A stretch of DNA of 64,000 nucleotides from the NCBI RefSeq assembly GCF_900103875.1, contig NZ_LT629705.1, positions 2,675,001 through 2,739,000 of the forward strand, given 5' to 3'. This DNA is from Pseudomonas arsenicoxydans. Lineage in GTDB: Bacteria > Pseudomonadota > Gammaproteobacteria > Pseudomonadales > Pseudomonadaceae. The stretch's first letter is position 1, and every line of letters begins with the position of its first letter. The notes under the pieces were generated by a model. It searched no databases and was not told the DNA's origin. It saw nothing but the letters and a program-made list of their open reading frames with translations. Both the position numbers and the translations under genes were made by a program. This document shows positions 1-9,330 of this stretch, piece after piece.

Positions 1-151
1 ATAGAAATTTACCTGTAGTAAAAAATCAACTTGTTTTTTTACTTGTGCTCGCAGTAGATTCATTTGGCGCCCGCACCTGGGGCGAACCTCACAACAATAA
101 AAAGGGCCACGTCGGCGTTCAGTCGGGTGGCACCTGCAAGAGGAACCACTG

Positions 152-1195
152 ATGAAATCGAACACGCTCAAGCACGGTTTCTTGTTGCTGTCCCTGGCCA
201 TGAGCCTGGGCAGCGCTCAGGCAGCACCGGATATGGTGGTGGTGGGTTACGGCGGCGCCGGCCAGAAAGCCCAGGATGTGGCGTTTTTCCAGCCGTTCAG
301 CGCGGCGGATCACAGCAAGCTGATCCAGAGCGAATACAACGGTGAGATGGCCCGGATCAAAGTGATGGTCGACACCGGCAACGCCGATTGGGACGTAGTG
401 CAGATCGAAGGCCCGGACCTGATGCGCGGTTGCGACGAAGGCATGTACGAAAAACTCGACTGGAAAACCCTGGGGCGCGCCGAGCAGTTGATTCCCGACG
501 CGGCGCAGGCGTGCGGTTCCGCGGCGCTGGTGTGGAGCGTGGCAATTGCCTACGACACGCAAAAGCTGGCGCAGGCCCCGACCTCGTGGGCCGACTTCTG
601 GGACGTGCAGAAAATCCCCGGCAAACGTGGGCTGCGCAAACGCGCGGTGTACAACCTGGAATTCGCCTTGCTGGCCGACGGCGTGAAGGTTGAGGACGTG
701 TATTCAGTGTTGAACACGCCGCAAGGTGTCGACCGCGCCTTCGCCAAACTCACCGAACTCAAACCCTACATCCAGTGGTGGGAAGCTGGCGCGCAACCGG
801 CGCAATGGCTGACAGCCGGGGATGTGGTGATGACCTCCACTTACAGCGGGCGCGTGGCGGATGCCGCACAAAATGGCAGCCACCTCGGGCTGGTCTGGCC
901 GGGCAGCCTGTATGGCATGGATTATTGGGCAATCATCAAGGGCTCCAAACACGTCGATCAGGCCAAGCGCTTTATTGCCTTCGCCAATCAGCCGGATGCC
1001 CAGGTCAAGTATGTCGAGCAGATCCCTTATGGCCCGACCAATACCGAAGCCGCCGCCAGACTGGACGCCAAGCTCGCGCAATGGGTGCCGACTGCGCCGC
1101 AAAACCTCAAGGGCGCGCTGTCGATGGACGTGGCGTTCTGGGTCGATCACGGCGAAGAACTTGAAGAACGCTTCAACGCCTGGGCCAGCAAGTAG
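152..1195 (+). CDS. ABC transporter periplasmic substrate-binding protein (PotD-like)
   Basis: The 347-residue product begins with a clear signal peptide (about residues 1-24, cleavage near AQA/AP). It has the layout of the spermidine/putrescine and iron-type binding protein superfamily: an early WDVVQIEGPDLMRGC segment, then TSWADFWD and a late AKRFIAFANQPDAQ segment. It should bind a small cationic or organic ligand in the periplasm for an ABC importer. No permease or ATPase gene follows, so the membrane parts must lie left of the window or elsewhere. The ATG at 152 has an AAGAGG-like ribosome site just upstream. The ligand cannot be read from the sequence. Confidence 0.85.
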   Translation: MKSNTLKHGFLLLSLAMSLGSAQAAPDMVVVGYGGAGQKAQDVAFFQPFSAADHSKLIQSEYNGEMARIKVMVDTGNADWDVVQIEGPDLMRGCDEGMYEKLDWKTLGRAEQLIPDAAQACGSAALVWSVAIAYDTQKLAQAPTSWADFWDVQKIPGKRGLRKRAVYNLEFALLADGVKVEDVYSVLNTPQGVDRAFAKLTELKPYIQWWEAGAQPAQWLTAGDVVMTSTYSGRVADAAQNGSHLGLVWPGSLYGMDYWAIIKGSKHVDQAKRFIAFANQPDAQVKYVEQIPYGPTNTEAAARLDAKLAQWVPTAPQNLKGALSMDVAFWVDHGEELEERFNAWASK

Positions 1196-1271
1196 TCGCA
1201 AACGGCTGGACGTGTCAAAGCGTCGAGCCTTACTGTCTTGCGCAGTCCGATCAGCCTGGAGAACCAAAACA

Positions 1272-2051
1272 ATGAATGAGATCGCTACCCCACTGCGCAG
1301 CGCCACGGAACAAAAGCTGCGAGTAGAGCTGGCCGCTTGTTACCGATTGATCGCGCACTTTCGCATGACTGATCTGATCTTCACCCATATCTCGGTGCGA
1401 ATTCCGGGGCCTGAGCATCACTTCCTGATCAATCCATACGGGCTGATGTTCGATGAAATCACCGCCTCCAATCTGGTGAAGATCGGTCTTGATGGCCGGG
1501 CCGTCGAGTCGTCGCCGTACCCGGTGAATCCGGCAGGGTTTGTGATTCACAGCGCCATTCACGGTGCCCGTGAAGACGCGCAGTGCGTGCTGCACACCCA
1601 CACCAAATCCGGTTGTGCCGTCGCTGCGTTGAAATGCGGATTGCTGCCAGTGAACCAGATTTCCATGGAATTCTATGGGCGGGTCGCTTACCACGACTAT
1701 GAAGGTGTGGCGCTGGACATGAGCGAGCAGCAACGTCTGGTGCAAGACCTCGGCGACAAACCGGTGCTGATGCTGCGCAACCACGGTTTGCTGACAGTCG
1801 GGGAGACCGTCAGCCAGGCGTTTTTGCGCATGTATTACCTGGAGAAAGCCTGCGAAATCCAGCTGGCCGCGCAAGCCGCCGGTGAGTTGGTATTGCCGCC
1901 AGCCGAGGTGTGCGAACACACCGAGCGTCAGTTCAACGAACCCGGCCGTCCGTTGGACGAAGGCGAGTTGAGTGACCCGGACGCCATGCAATTGGCCTGG
2001 GCGGCGCTGTTGCGATTGCTGGATCGGGTAGCGCCGGGTTATCGCGACTGA
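1272..2051 (+). CDS. class II aldolase/adducin family protein
   Basis: The 259-residue product matches the class II aldolase/adducin fold. It has the HTHT zinc-binding pair (in VLHTHTKSGCAV) and a later NHGLLTVG segment carrying the third histidine. Such enzymes cleave or epimerise phosphorylated or free sugars and hydroxy acids in the cytoplasm using a divalent metal. The frame stays open upstream to 861, but that part lies inside the binding-protein gene. The ATG at 1272 fits the family N-terminus. It lies 76 bases after the binding-protein gene and is probably co-transcribed, so the imported ligand may be its substrate or precursor. The substrate is unknown. Confidence 0.82.
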   Translation: MNEIATPLRSATEQKLRVELAACYRLIAHFRMTDLIFTHISVRIPGPEHHFLINPYGLMFDEITASNLVKIGLDGRAVESSPYPVNPAGFVIHSAIHGAREDAQCVLHTHTKSGCAVAALKCGLLPVNQISMEFYGRVAYHDYEGVALDMSEQQRLVQDLGDKPVLMLRNHGLLTVGETVSQAFLRMYYLEKACEIQLAAQAAGELVLPPAEVCEHTERQFNEPGRPLDEGELSDPDAMQLAWAALLRLLDRVAPGYRD

Positions 2052-2180
2052 CGGGATGGGCTCACCCCGGTTTCTCCTGCGTTCAACTGCTGGAGACTTG
2101 CCACACTCTTGCTGTACAGTCGTTCAGCCCGCGCGCTTACCGCCGCGTCCCTAACGATTGATCCACGGAGAGTATCGCGC

Positions 2181-2828
2181 ATGAGTCAGGAAGCCCGTTT
2201 TTCCCGCATGGAGCCGGAGTTGCGCAAGGCCAACCTGATCGAAGCGACGCTGGTGTGCCTCAAGCGTCATGGTTTTCAGGGCGCTTCAATCCGCAAGATT
2301 TCCGCCGAGGCCGGGGTTTCGGTCGGGCTGATCAGCCACCATTATTCCGGCAAAGATGAACTGGTCGCCGAGGCCTACCGAGCGATTACGGGGCGGGTCA
2401 TGAGCCTGTTGCGCGACGCGATGGAGAAGGCAGCGCCGACGGCCCGCGAACGATTGTCAGCGTTCTTTCGCGGTTCGTTTTCGGCCGAGTTGCTCGATCC
2501 GCAGCTGATCGACGCCTGGCTGGCATTCTGGGGCGCGGTGCGCACGGCCGAGTCGATCAACCTCGCGCACGAACATTCCTACGGCGAGTACCGTGGGATC
2601 TTGCGCAAGGTGCTGACCGAGCTGGCACAGGAAGAAGGCTGGGAAAATTTTGATGCCGACCTGGCCGCCATCAGCCTCAGTGCATTGCTCGACGGCTTGT
2701 GGCTGGAGTCGGGCCTCAACCCTGGCACCTTTACTCCGGAACAAGGCATTCAGATTTGCGAAGCCTGGGTCGACGGATTGCAGGCCGGCGGTCGCCAACG
2801 GTTTTGCGTCCAGACGACGGGCTGTTGA
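2181..2828 (+). CDS. TetR/AcrR family regulator (BetI-like)
   Basis: The 215-residue product has an N-terminal TetR helix-turn-helix (about residues 20-60, with FQGASIRKISAEAGVSVGLI) and a C-terminal ligand-binding region resembling BetI. I chose the ATG at 2181 because GGAGAG lies upstream and the family N-terminus starts there; the open frame extends back to 2109 without support. It follows the aldolase gene in the same direction and probably controls the binding protein/aldolase unit. The palindrome CTGTACAG at 2112-2119 just upstream is a possible operator, but this is only a guess. Confidence 0.85.
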   Translation: MSQEARFSRMEPELRKANLIEATLVCLKRHGFQGASIRKISAEAGVSVGLISHHYSGKDELVAEAYRAITGRVMSLLRDAMEKAAPTARERLSAFFRGSFSAELLDPQLIDAWLAFWGAVRTAESINLAHEHSYGEYRGILRKVLTELAQEEGWENFDADLAAISLSALLDGLWLESGLNPGTFTPEQGIQICEAWVDGLQAGGRQRFCVQTTGC

Positions 2829-2920
2829 TCACTCGTTCAGCTGTCGATACTCTCTGGCCCCACGGCAACAAAACACTCTAATAAGAAACACGCCTTCGGG
2901 CATTTGCGGGACACCTAGCG

Positions 2921-3637
2921 ATGACTCCTCGGGTACTGATCGTCGATGACGATCCGCTGATTCGCGAACTGCTGCACGCCTACCTGTCCCAGGAAGGTTA
3001 CGAAGTGCATTGCGCCGCCACGGCCGAACTGGCCGACACCTTCCTGGCGAGCCAGACCGTCGATCTGGTGATGCTCGATATCCGCCTGCCCGGCAAGGAC
3101 GGCCTGACCCTCACCCGGGAGCTGCGGGTGCGTTCCGAAGTCGGGATCATTCTGATCACCGGTCGCAACGATGAAATTGATCGCATCGTGGGCCTGGAAT
3201 GCGGCGCCGATGACTACGTGATCAAACCGCTCAACCCTCGCGAATTGGTGTCCCGGGCGAAAAACCTGATCCGCCGGGTTCGCCACGCGCAGACACCGCA
3301 ACCGGTCGCGGCCATTGCCAAGCCCGTCAAACAATTTGCCGACTGGGCGCTGGACACCGACCGCCGGCGGCTCATCGACCCCACCGGCAGCGAAACCCTG
3401 TTGACCCACGGCGAATATCAGTTGCTCAGCGTGTTCTTGCGCAACAGCGGGCACACCTTGAGCCGTGATCAGTTGATGGACCAGATCCGTAATCGCGAGT
3501 GGGTGCCCAATGATCGCTCCATCGACGTGCTGGTCGGACGCTTGCGGCGTAAATTGCACGACGACCCGGCCGAGCCGCAACTGATCATCACCATCCACGG
3601 CGCCGGGTATCTGTTCACCGCCAGCGTGGCGGCCTGA
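2921..3637 (+). CDS. aruR: OmpR-family response regulator, probable AruR
   Basis: The 238-residue protein has an N-terminal receiver domain with acidic pocket D9-D11, phosphoacceptor D53 (VMLDIRLPG) and K102. A winged-helix DNA-binding domain follows, with RSIDVLVGRLRRKL near the C-terminus. It heads an operon with a binding protein and a hybrid kinase. Position and order match aruR/aruS of the P. aeruginosa arginine transaminase locus, where this pair is known to activate aruIH. Its overall type is TorR/ArcA-like. The symbol rests on gene order plus domain type, not on a measured alignment. Confidence 0.8.
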   Translation: MTPRVLIVDDDPLIRELLHAYLSQEGYEVHCAATAELADTFLASQTVDLVMLDIRLPGKDGLTLTRELRVRSEVGIILITGRNDEIDRIVGLECGADDYVIKPLNPRELVSRAKNLIRRVRHAQTPQPVAAIAKPVKQFADWALDTDRRRLIDPTGSETLLTHGEYQLLSVFLRNSGHTLSRDQLMDQIRNREWVPNDRSIDVLVGRLRRKLHDDPAEPQLIITIHGAGYLFTASVAA

Positions 3638-3642
3638 GTTTC

Positions 3643-4416
3643 GTGGGGCGGGTGTTTGCGCTGCTGCTGGCGCTGGTCGCCAACAGCGCGATGGCCGCTG
3701 AGAACATTCGCTACTGCGACTATCCGGTGTACCCGCCGATCTCCTGGAGCGACGGCAAACAAGTGCGTGGCCTGGCCCCCAGCGTGGTGAAAAACCTCTT
3801 CGGGCGCCTGGGCTATGACGTCGAAATCGTCGTGCTGGGCAACTGGAAACGTTGCCTGCTCGACGTCGCCGAAGGCCGGGTCGATGTGGCCCTGGCCTAC
3901 AGCACCGCGCAACGGGAACAGAGCATGATTTTTTCGACGGTGCCTGTGTTGCGCGAAGAAGTCGCGCTGTTCATCAACCGTCAGCACCCGGTGAAATTTG
4001 ATCGTCTGCAAGACCTGGCCAATTACCGGGGCGGGCTGTTGTTCGGCGAAAGTTACGGCGTCGAATTCGACCGCCTCGTCGCCCAGCAACAGAACATCGA
4101 ATGGGTTTCGGACAGCCGCCAGAACTTCGGCAAACTGATTCGCGGGCGCATTGATTTCATCACCTCGGAACGACGCACCGGGCAGTTGTACGTCGAAAAC
4201 CTGCCGGGCGCGCAAGACATTGTCGCGTTGCCCAACGCCTTGAGCGTCGATTACCTGCGGGTTGCGGTTTCGCGCAAATCCCCGCTCGCCAGGCGCATGC
4301 CGGAGATCGACGCGCAGTTGCAGCGCATGGTCAGCAGCGGGGAGGTCGAGCGCTTGCTCAACGAAAGCGAAGTCACCTACCGCGACATGATCAACCTGCC
4401 GGTCAATTCCAAATGA
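3643..4416 (+). CDS. periplasmic solute-binding protein (SBP_bac_3 type), likely sensor partner
   Basis: The 257-residue protein starts at GTG 3643, five bases after the response regulator stop. Its signal peptide is about residues 1-18 (cleavage near AMA/AEN). The mature part resembles amino-acid-binding domains of ABC importers (early [13 protein letters not shown], then [11 protein letters not shown]), but no transport genes are attached. Its stop overlaps the kinase start in ATGA (4413-4416), so the two are translationally coupled. The likely role is to present a ligand, perhaps arginine or a derivative, to the periplasmic loop of the kinase. That role is inferred from gene order only. 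Confidence 0.75.
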   Translation: MGRVFALLLALVANSAMAAENIRYCDYPVYPPISWSDGKQVRGLAPSVVKNLFGRLGYDVEIVVLGNWKRCLLDVAEGRVDVALAYSTAQREQSMIFSTVPVLREEVALFINRQHPVKFDRLQDLANYRGGLLFGESYGVEFDRLVAQQQNIEWVSDSRQNFGKLIRGRIDFITSERRTGQLYVENLPGAQDIVALPNALSVDYLRVAVSRKSPLARRMPEIDAQLQRMVSSGEVERLLNESEVTYRDMINLPVNSK

Positions 4417-6668
4417 TTCGCGCCCGGCCCGGTGGACTGTTGCGGCGTCTGCTGCTGTTCATTCTGTTGTTCAGCCTGTGCTTCACCGTGCTGGCGAGCA
4501 CCGTGCAGTTGTACTTCGAATACCGCCGCGAGATGCGCGACATTGACTCACGCATGGAGCTGATCCGCGCCGGTTATCTGGCCAGCCTGGAGCGCAGTCT
4601 CTGGGACTTGAACCAGGAACAATTGAACGTGCAGTTGCGCGGTCTGGTGGACTTCTCCGACGTGGCGCGGGTGCACCTGAACAGCCCCGATTTTGATCTG
4701 CTGCAAGGCAACGCCGACCCGGTCGGGCCGCTGCGCATCGAGCGTTTCGAGCTGGACTATCAACCGCCGTCCGGGCCTTTGCGGCATCTGGGGCAATTGG
4801 AGGTCAGCACCGATCTGGGCGCCGTGCATCAGCGTTTGTACGCCACCGGATTGACCAGCCTGCTGTGGATGAGCGTGTTTCTGTGCGGTTTGGCGGTGGC
4901 GCTGTCGGGGTTGTTTTACCGCTTGGTCACCCGGCACCTGCAAGTGATGGCTGAATTCGCCCGGCGCATCGCTGCCGGTGACTGGCACGAGCCCTTGCAT
5001 CTGGACAAGCGCCGCAGCGCGAACGAAGACGAAATCGACACCGTGGCCCATGCTCTGGACGACATGCGCCGGGCGATCCTCAGTGATATTGAACGACGGG
5101 AAACCGATCGACTGGCCTTGCAGAACAACCGCGATGAGTTGCTACGAATGGTCGAACGTCGCACCGCCAGCCTGATGCGCGCCAAGGACGAAGCCGAGGC
5201 CGCCAATCTCGCCAAGTCGCGGTTCCTGGCGACCATGAGCCACGAATTGCGCACACCGCTCAACGGCATTCTTGGCATGGCCCAATTGCTGCGCGGCGCG
5301 AATCTGGATGAGCGCGACGGCAAACGTCTGGATGCGCTGTACAAGGCCGGCGAAGGGTTGTTGTCGATTCTCAATGAAGTGCTGTTCTTCGCTCGACTGG
5401 AGGAGGGCGTCAGTCACCCGGAACCGGTGGATTTCTCGCTCAGGCATTTGCTCGACGAAGTGCTGACGCTGCTTGAGCCGCGCGCTATGAGCAACGATAC
5501 GACGCTGCACTGCCGAGTAGATCCGAAGGTCGCTGACAGGCATCACGGTGCCGAGCAGTTCCTGCGTCAGGTGCTGAGTAATTTGCTGGCTAACGCGATC
5601 AAGTTCACCGAGGGCGGCGAGGTTCGCGTCGATGTGGCGTTGCTGGCGCCAGTCCCCGGGCAGCGGCTGCGATTGAGCGTGACGGACAACGGCATCGGCA
5701 TTGCCCAGGCGGTGCAGGAAAAGATTTTCGAGCGTTTCACCCAAGCCAGCGAAGAGGTTGCGCAACGCTTTGGCGGAACCGGTCTCGGGTTGGCCATCAG
5801 CAAGCATCTGGTTGAACAACTGGGTGGGCAGATCGGTGTTGAAAGCGAAGTCGGGCAGGGCAGTTGTTTCTGGTTCGAGGTGACGCTGCAACCGGGTATT
5901 GCCGGCTTGGCCGACGTGGCGATCCACAGCGAACCCGGTCGCGCGCTGAATGTTCTGGTGGTCGAGGACGTGCCTCTGAACCGTGAAGTGGTCAGCGGTT
6001 TGTTGCAAGGGGACGGGCATCGGGTCTGGCTTGCAGAGGAGGGCGAACAGGCGCTGATCCAATGCGCTGCGCAGACTTTTGATTTGATTTTGCTCGATGT
6101 GCATCTGCCGGGCATCAGCGGTGTCGAGTTGTGCAAACTGATCCGCCACACCGAGGGGCCGAACCGTCACTGCCGCATATTCGCCCTGACCGCCAGCGTG
6201 CAGCCGGCATTGGTGCGCGGATATCTGGATGCCGGGATGGATGGCATCCTCGCCAAACCCCTGAAACTCGACAATCTGCGCCAGGCTTTGGCCGGGAAAG
6301 CGCTTTTGCCTGCGCCACAAAGGGCGGATGAGGCGATGGACTGGCCATTGCTGGACACGCATCGCACCTTGCTCGGTGAACAGAAACTTCAGGGCTTGCT
6401 GGCGGTGTTGCGCGATGCGATCACGCAGCATCGCGAGGCACTCAAGGAGGCGATCGAGGCCGACGATTGCACCGAAGTCGCCCACCTTGCCCATCGTCTG
6501 GCCGGCAGCAGCGACTCTTTGGGGTTCCGGGCATTGGCCGCTGCACTGCGTGCGCTGGAAGAGGCTGCGCGGATCAACGATGAGTCGGCAGTGCGGGCAT
6601 TGGCGACGCAAGTTCAGGCGCATTTGCAGCGTTCGCAACAGACGCTGGCCGAGCTGCTGCACACCTGA
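4413..6668 (+). CDS. aruS: hybrid sensor histidine kinase (HAMP-HisKA-HATPase-REC-HPt), probable AruS
   Basis: The 751-residue membrane kinase has two transmembrane segments (about residues 8-30 and 148-170) around a periplasmic sensor of roughly 115 residues. HAMP and coiled-coil regions follow, then a HisKA domain with H277 ([11 protein letters not shown]) and an HATPase_c domain with [14 protein letters not shown] and related boxes. Next come a receiver with D562 (ILLDVHLPG) and a C-terminal HPt domain with H694 (LAHRLAGSS). This is a TorS/ArcB-style phosphorelay feeding the adjacent regulator. Order matches aruS of P. aeruginosa. Its cognate signal should relate to arginine, by inference from the neighbouring catabolic genes. 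Confidence 0.82.
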   Translation: MIRARPGGLLRRLLLFILLFSLCFTVLASTVQLYFEYRREMRDIDSRMELIRAGYLASLERSLWDLNQEQLNVQLRGLVDFSDVARVHLNSPDFDLLQGNADPVGPLRIERFELDYQPPSGPLRHLGQLEVSTDLGAVHQRLYATGLTSLLWMSVFLCGLAVALSGLFYRLVTRHLQVMAEFARRIAAGDWHEPLHLDKRRSANEDEIDTVAHALDDMRRAILSDIERRETDRLALQNNRDELLRMVERRTASLMRAKDEAEAANLAKSRFLATMSHELRTPLNGILGMAQLLRGANLDERDGKRLDALYKAGEGLLSILNEVLFFARLEEGVSHPEPVDFSLRHLLDEVLTLLEPRAMSNDTTLHCRVDPKVADRHHGAEQFLRQVLSNLLANAIKFTEGGEVRVDVALLAPVPGQRLRLSVTDNGIGIAQAVQEKIFERFTQASEEVAQRFGGTGLGLAISKHLVEQLGGQIGVESEVGQGSCFWFEVTLQPGIAGLADVAIHSEPGRALNVLVVEDVPLNREVVSGLLQGDGHRVWLAEEGEQALIQCAAQTFDLILLDVHLPGISGVELCKLIRHTEGPNRHCRIFALTASVQPALVRGYLDAGMDGILAKPLKLDNLRQALAGKALLPAPQRADEAMDWPLLDTHRTLLGEQKLQGLLAVLRDAITQHREALKEAIEADDCTEVAHLAHRLAGSSDSLGFRALAAALRALEEAARINDESAVRALATQVQAHLQRSQQTLAELLHT

Positions 6669-6792
6669 CGTACAAGTTCGTTACGACTTTTTACAACTTC
6701 GATCTTTACGGTCAACCGGACCTTACATGGTCTTCCAATAATCGAGGCAACCGCCACCGCGCGGTCTTCGAAGCTTATTGGAGATAATAATA

Positions 6793-6858
6793 ATGAACTG
6801 CCGTAAAGCTGATCCTTTCTCGCGCCACGCGCACCTTGCTGATGGGGTGCGGGCATGA
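6793..6858 (+). CDS. putative 21-residue leader peptide coupled to the permease
   Basis: A short frame (ATG at 6793, 21 codons, stop TGA 6856-6858) ends in an ATGA overlap with the permease start at 6855. A GGAG motif at 6780-6783 is well placed for it. The peptide is basic: three Arg, one Lys and two His in 21 residues, beginning MNCRK. The permease ribosome site (GGGG, 6844-6847) lies inside this frame and within a possible hairpin, GCACC 6831-6835 with GGTGC 6846-6850. Translating the leader would open that hairpin. I see the overlap and hairpin directly; the regulatory role is inference. Confidence 0.5.
   Translation: MNCRKADPFSRHAHLADGVRA
6831..6850 (+). promoter_or_regulatory. hairpin masking the permease ribosome-binding site
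   Basis: GCACC (6831-6835) can pair with GGTGC (6846-6850) across a 10-base loop, covering part of the GGGG ribosome site used by the permease ATG at 6855. The hairpin lies wholly within the leader frame, so ribosomes reading the leader would disrupt it. Confidence 0.4.
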
Positions 6859-8261
6859 GCGAATCCACTGAACGTAAAGGCATCCAACTGACACGCGCCC
6901 TCAAGAGCCGGCACATTTTCATGTTGTCGCTGGGTGGCGTGATCGGCACCGGGCTGTTCATGGGCTCTGGCGTGACGATCAACCAGGGCGGACCGGTCGG
7001 GGCGATTCTGGCCTACCTGGTCGCCGGTTTCCTGATGTACCTGGTGATGGTGTGCCTGGGCGAATTGTCCGTGCAGATGCCGGTCTCTGGTTCGTTTCAA
7101 ACCCACGCCACCAAATTCATCGGACCGGCCACCGGTTTCATGATCGGCTGGGTGTACTGGATGAGTTGGGCGACCACCGTAGGACTGGAGTTCACGGCGG
7201 CGGGCATGCTGATGGTGCGCTGGTTTCCGGCGGTGCCGATCTGGTATTGGTCGGCGCTGTTCGTGGTGGTGCTTTTCGGCCTGAATGCGTTGGCGACGCG
7301 CGCTTTCGGTGAGGCGGAATACTGGTTCTCCGGGATCAAGGTCGCGGCGATTCTCGGCTTCATCGTGGTCGGTGTGCTGGTGATTTTTGGCGCGATTCCC
7401 CTGAACAGCGGCGCACCGGCGCCAATGATGACCAACCTGATCGGCGACTCATTGTTCCCCAACGGCCTGTCTGCGGTGTTCGCGGTGATGATGACCGTGG
7501 TCTATGCCTTTCAGGGTTGCGAGATCATGGGCGTGGCCGCCGGCGAAACCGATCAGCCGGAAAAAAGCATCCCGCGCGCGGTGCGCAATGTGGTGTTTCG
7601 CGTATTGATTTTCTATGTGCTGGCGATCGTGGTGCTGTCGGCGATTGTGCCGTGGCAGCAGGCCGGGTTGATGGAAAGTCCGTTTGTGCAGGTGTTCGAC
7701 ATGGTCGGCATTCCTTATGCCGCGGATCTGATGAACTTTGTGATTCTCACGGCGATTCTTTCCGTCGGTAACTCGGGCCTGTATGCCTCTACGCGGATTT
7801 TGTGGGCGATGTCGAAGACTGGCATGGCGCCGAAAAGTCTGTCTCCGCTGAGCAAGCGTGGGGTGCCGCTGCGTGCGCTGAGCATCACGTTGTGTTTTGC
7901 CTTGATGTCGTTGATGACCAGTTTTGTCGCAGCGGACACGCTGTTCATGGTGCTGATGGCGGTGAGCGGGATGTCGGGCACGGTGACCTGGATTGTGATT
8001 GCGCTGGCGCAGTACAAATTCCGCAAGGCTTATCTGCGTGATGGCGGCAAGCTCAGCGATCTGAAATACCGCGCGCCGTGGTTTCCGCTGTTGCCCCTGA
8101 CATGCATTGTGTTGTGCTGTTCGTTGTTTGTGTTTTTAGCGCTGGATGAGACGCAGCGGCCTTCGTTGTATTGGGGGTTTGGGTTTATTGCGTTGTGTTA
8201 TGGCGCGTATTTTCTGATTCATCGTAAGCGCTCGGTGGTTTTGGCGCCGAGTGCTGTTTGA
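6855..8261 (+). CDS. amino acid permease (APC superfamily, AAT family)
   Basis: The 468-residue protein has about twelve membrane segments. It carries the N-terminal AAT-family signature (IFMLSLGGVIGTGLFMGSG) and GCEIMGVAAGETDQPEKSIPRAV in the middle, typical of cation-coupled inner-membrane amino acid importers such as LysP, AnsP or RocE. The arginine locus suggests arginine or a related basic amino acid as substrate, but the sequence does not settle this. A homologous permease occupies the same place in the P. aeruginosa aru locus, as I recall. Its start overlaps a 21-codon leader frame in ATGA. Confidence 0.85.
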   Translation: MSESTERKGIQLTRALKSRHIFMLSLGGVIGTGLFMGSGVTINQGGPVGAILAYLVAGFLMYLVMVCLGELSVQMPVSGSFQTHATKFIGPATGFMIGWVYWMSWATTVGLEFTAAGMLMVRWFPAVPIWYWSALFVVVLFGLNALATRAFGEAEYWFSGIKVAAILGFIVVGVLVIFGAIPLNSGAPAPMMTNLIGDSLFPNGLSAVFAVMMTVVYAFQGCEIMGVAAGETDQPEKSIPRAVRNVVFRVLIFYVLAIVVLSAIVPWQQAGLMESPFVQVFDMVGIPYAADLMNFVILTAILSVGNSGLYASTRILWAMSKTGMAPKSLSPLSKRGVPLRALSITLCFALMSLMTSFVAADTLFMVLMAVSGMSGTVTWIVIALAQYKFRKAYLRDGGKLSDLKYRAPWFPLLPLTCIVLCCSLFVFLALDETQRPSLYWGFGFIALCYGAYFLIHRKRSVVLAPSAV

Positions 8262-8284
8262 TTGATTGTGTAGATCCGTTTGAT

Positions 8285-8332
8285 CGTTCCCACGCTCCGC
8301 GTGGGAATGCATCCCATGACGCTCCGCGTCAC
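8285..8332. repeat. two tandem palindromes (TTCCCACGC type)
   Basis: Hairpin one is TTCCCACGC-TCC-GCGTGGGAA (8287-8307); hairpin two is TGACGC-TCC-GCGTCA (8317-8331). They belong to a palindromic family common between Pseudomonas genes and may act as a terminator after the permease gene. An inverted version lies at 9222-9267 on the other side of the next gene. Confidence 0.7.
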
Positions 8333-8435
8333 ACTCAGTGGTGATTCTGGACACGGTAGTGGCTAGTTAGTAGCATCCGCGGCATACGGATTTTCTACTG
8401 CGCGTCGATGGACGTGGGCCTATCAAGGAATCGAA

Positions 8436-9170
8436 ATGCACAACTTCACTCATGGCGATAAGCGCGTTGTTTTCACTGTCCTGAGCGGTGAAGTGGTGGG
8501 CAGCGAGAAGCTCAGTGAGACCCGTGTGACGACCACGGGCGGCGTTCCTGTAAACGGTAAGGACGGGGATCTGACGCCGGTTCGCGTGAGTTCGGTGTCG
8601 ATCATCAATCATGAGTTCTGGGTCAAAACCGCGGACGGTGTCGAGCACGATGTGAAGTTGCGTGGCGTGGATATTCCATTGCGCACCGGTCAGGACATCT
8701 CGTTGATCAGTGCCTTGAAAAAGGACGGTTCGCCCCTGCACACCCTCCTGCTGAACCACTCGGCGTCCAAGCGCTGGATACTGCGTGACGCGAGCGCGTT
8801 GAACACCGAGTTGGAGTTGACGCCCTTCAACTGGAAGACCGTGCTGATCGTGTCTGGCTTGTGTGTTGCCGGTCTGGCCACCGCCGGGCTCGGTCTTCTG
8901 GCGGCGGGCGGTTACCTTTGCTACGCGTTGTATCAAGGTTCCCAGCGCAAGAAACTGCTGATCAGTGACCTGAACGCTTACCTCGAGAAGTTGGACACCC
9001 TGGTCGCCAGTCGCGGCCGGGCGCCAAGCCCTGTTCAAGCTGAAAGCCCGGTCGAGGCCGAACTCTCCTTCGAACTCGACAGCCCCGCACCCGCGCAAAG
9101 CGCTGCCGAACCTGAAAGCCCTACGCTGAACAGCGACAGCGTGCGCCGGGCGCTGTCACGCAATCTCTGA
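8436..9170 (+). CDS. hypothetical membrane-anchored protein
   Basis: I do not recognise a family for this 244-residue product. The first 130 residues are soluble and beta-rich in appearance, with no signal peptide. Residues about 134-167 form one long or two short hydrophobic segments rich in Gly, Ala and Leu, and a basic SQRKK follows. The C-terminal 60 residues are rich in Pro, Ser, Ala and Glu (about 185-235) and look disordered. The gene lies inside the aru cluster, but palindromes in opposite orientation flank it, and I do not recall it in the P. aeruginosa version. It may be an insertion unrelated to arginine catabolism. Confidence 0.7.
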   Translation: MHNFTHGDKRVVFTVLSGEVVGSEKLSETRVTTTGGVPVNGKDGDLTPVRVSSVSIINHEFWVKTADGVEHDVKLRGVDIPLRTGQDISLISALKKDGSPLHTLLLNHSASKRWILRDASALNTELELTPFNWKTVLIVSGLCVAGLATAGLGLLAAGGYLCYALYQGSQRKKLLISDLNAYLEKLDTLVASRGRAPSPVQAESPVEAELSFELDSPAPAQSAAEPESPTLNSDSVRRALSRNL

Positions 9171-9221
9171 AAGACATGTCCTGAAAACCTCTGCGCAAAA
9201 CACAAGTTTTGGATCGACAGC

Positions 9222-9267
9222 GGGACGCAGAGCGTCCCTGGCGGCATTCCCACGCAGAGCGTGGGAA
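9222..9267. repeat. two tandem palindromes, inverted copy of 8285-8332
   Basis: GGGACGC-AGA-GCGTCCC (9222-9238) is followed by TTCCCACGC-AGA-GCGTGGGAA (9247-9267). Read on the minus strand, the order and sequence closely match the pair at 8285-8332, so the hypothetical gene between them is bracketed by an inverted repeat. Confidence 0.7.
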
Positions 9268-9330
9268 CGATCCAAAGCATTGTGTCGCCCTGCTTTTTTG
9301 GGAACGGTTTTGCTCGCGAGACTGTAGATC

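Noticed and set aside
5142..6662. 506-codon minus-strand frame opposite the sensor kinase
   Set aside because: Mirror frame; the plus strand shows ordered kinase, receiver and HPt motifs.
8436..9170. The hypothetical gene as a transposase or RAYT
   Set aside because: No catalytic HUH or DDE pattern and it has membrane segments; it is only flanked by palindromes.
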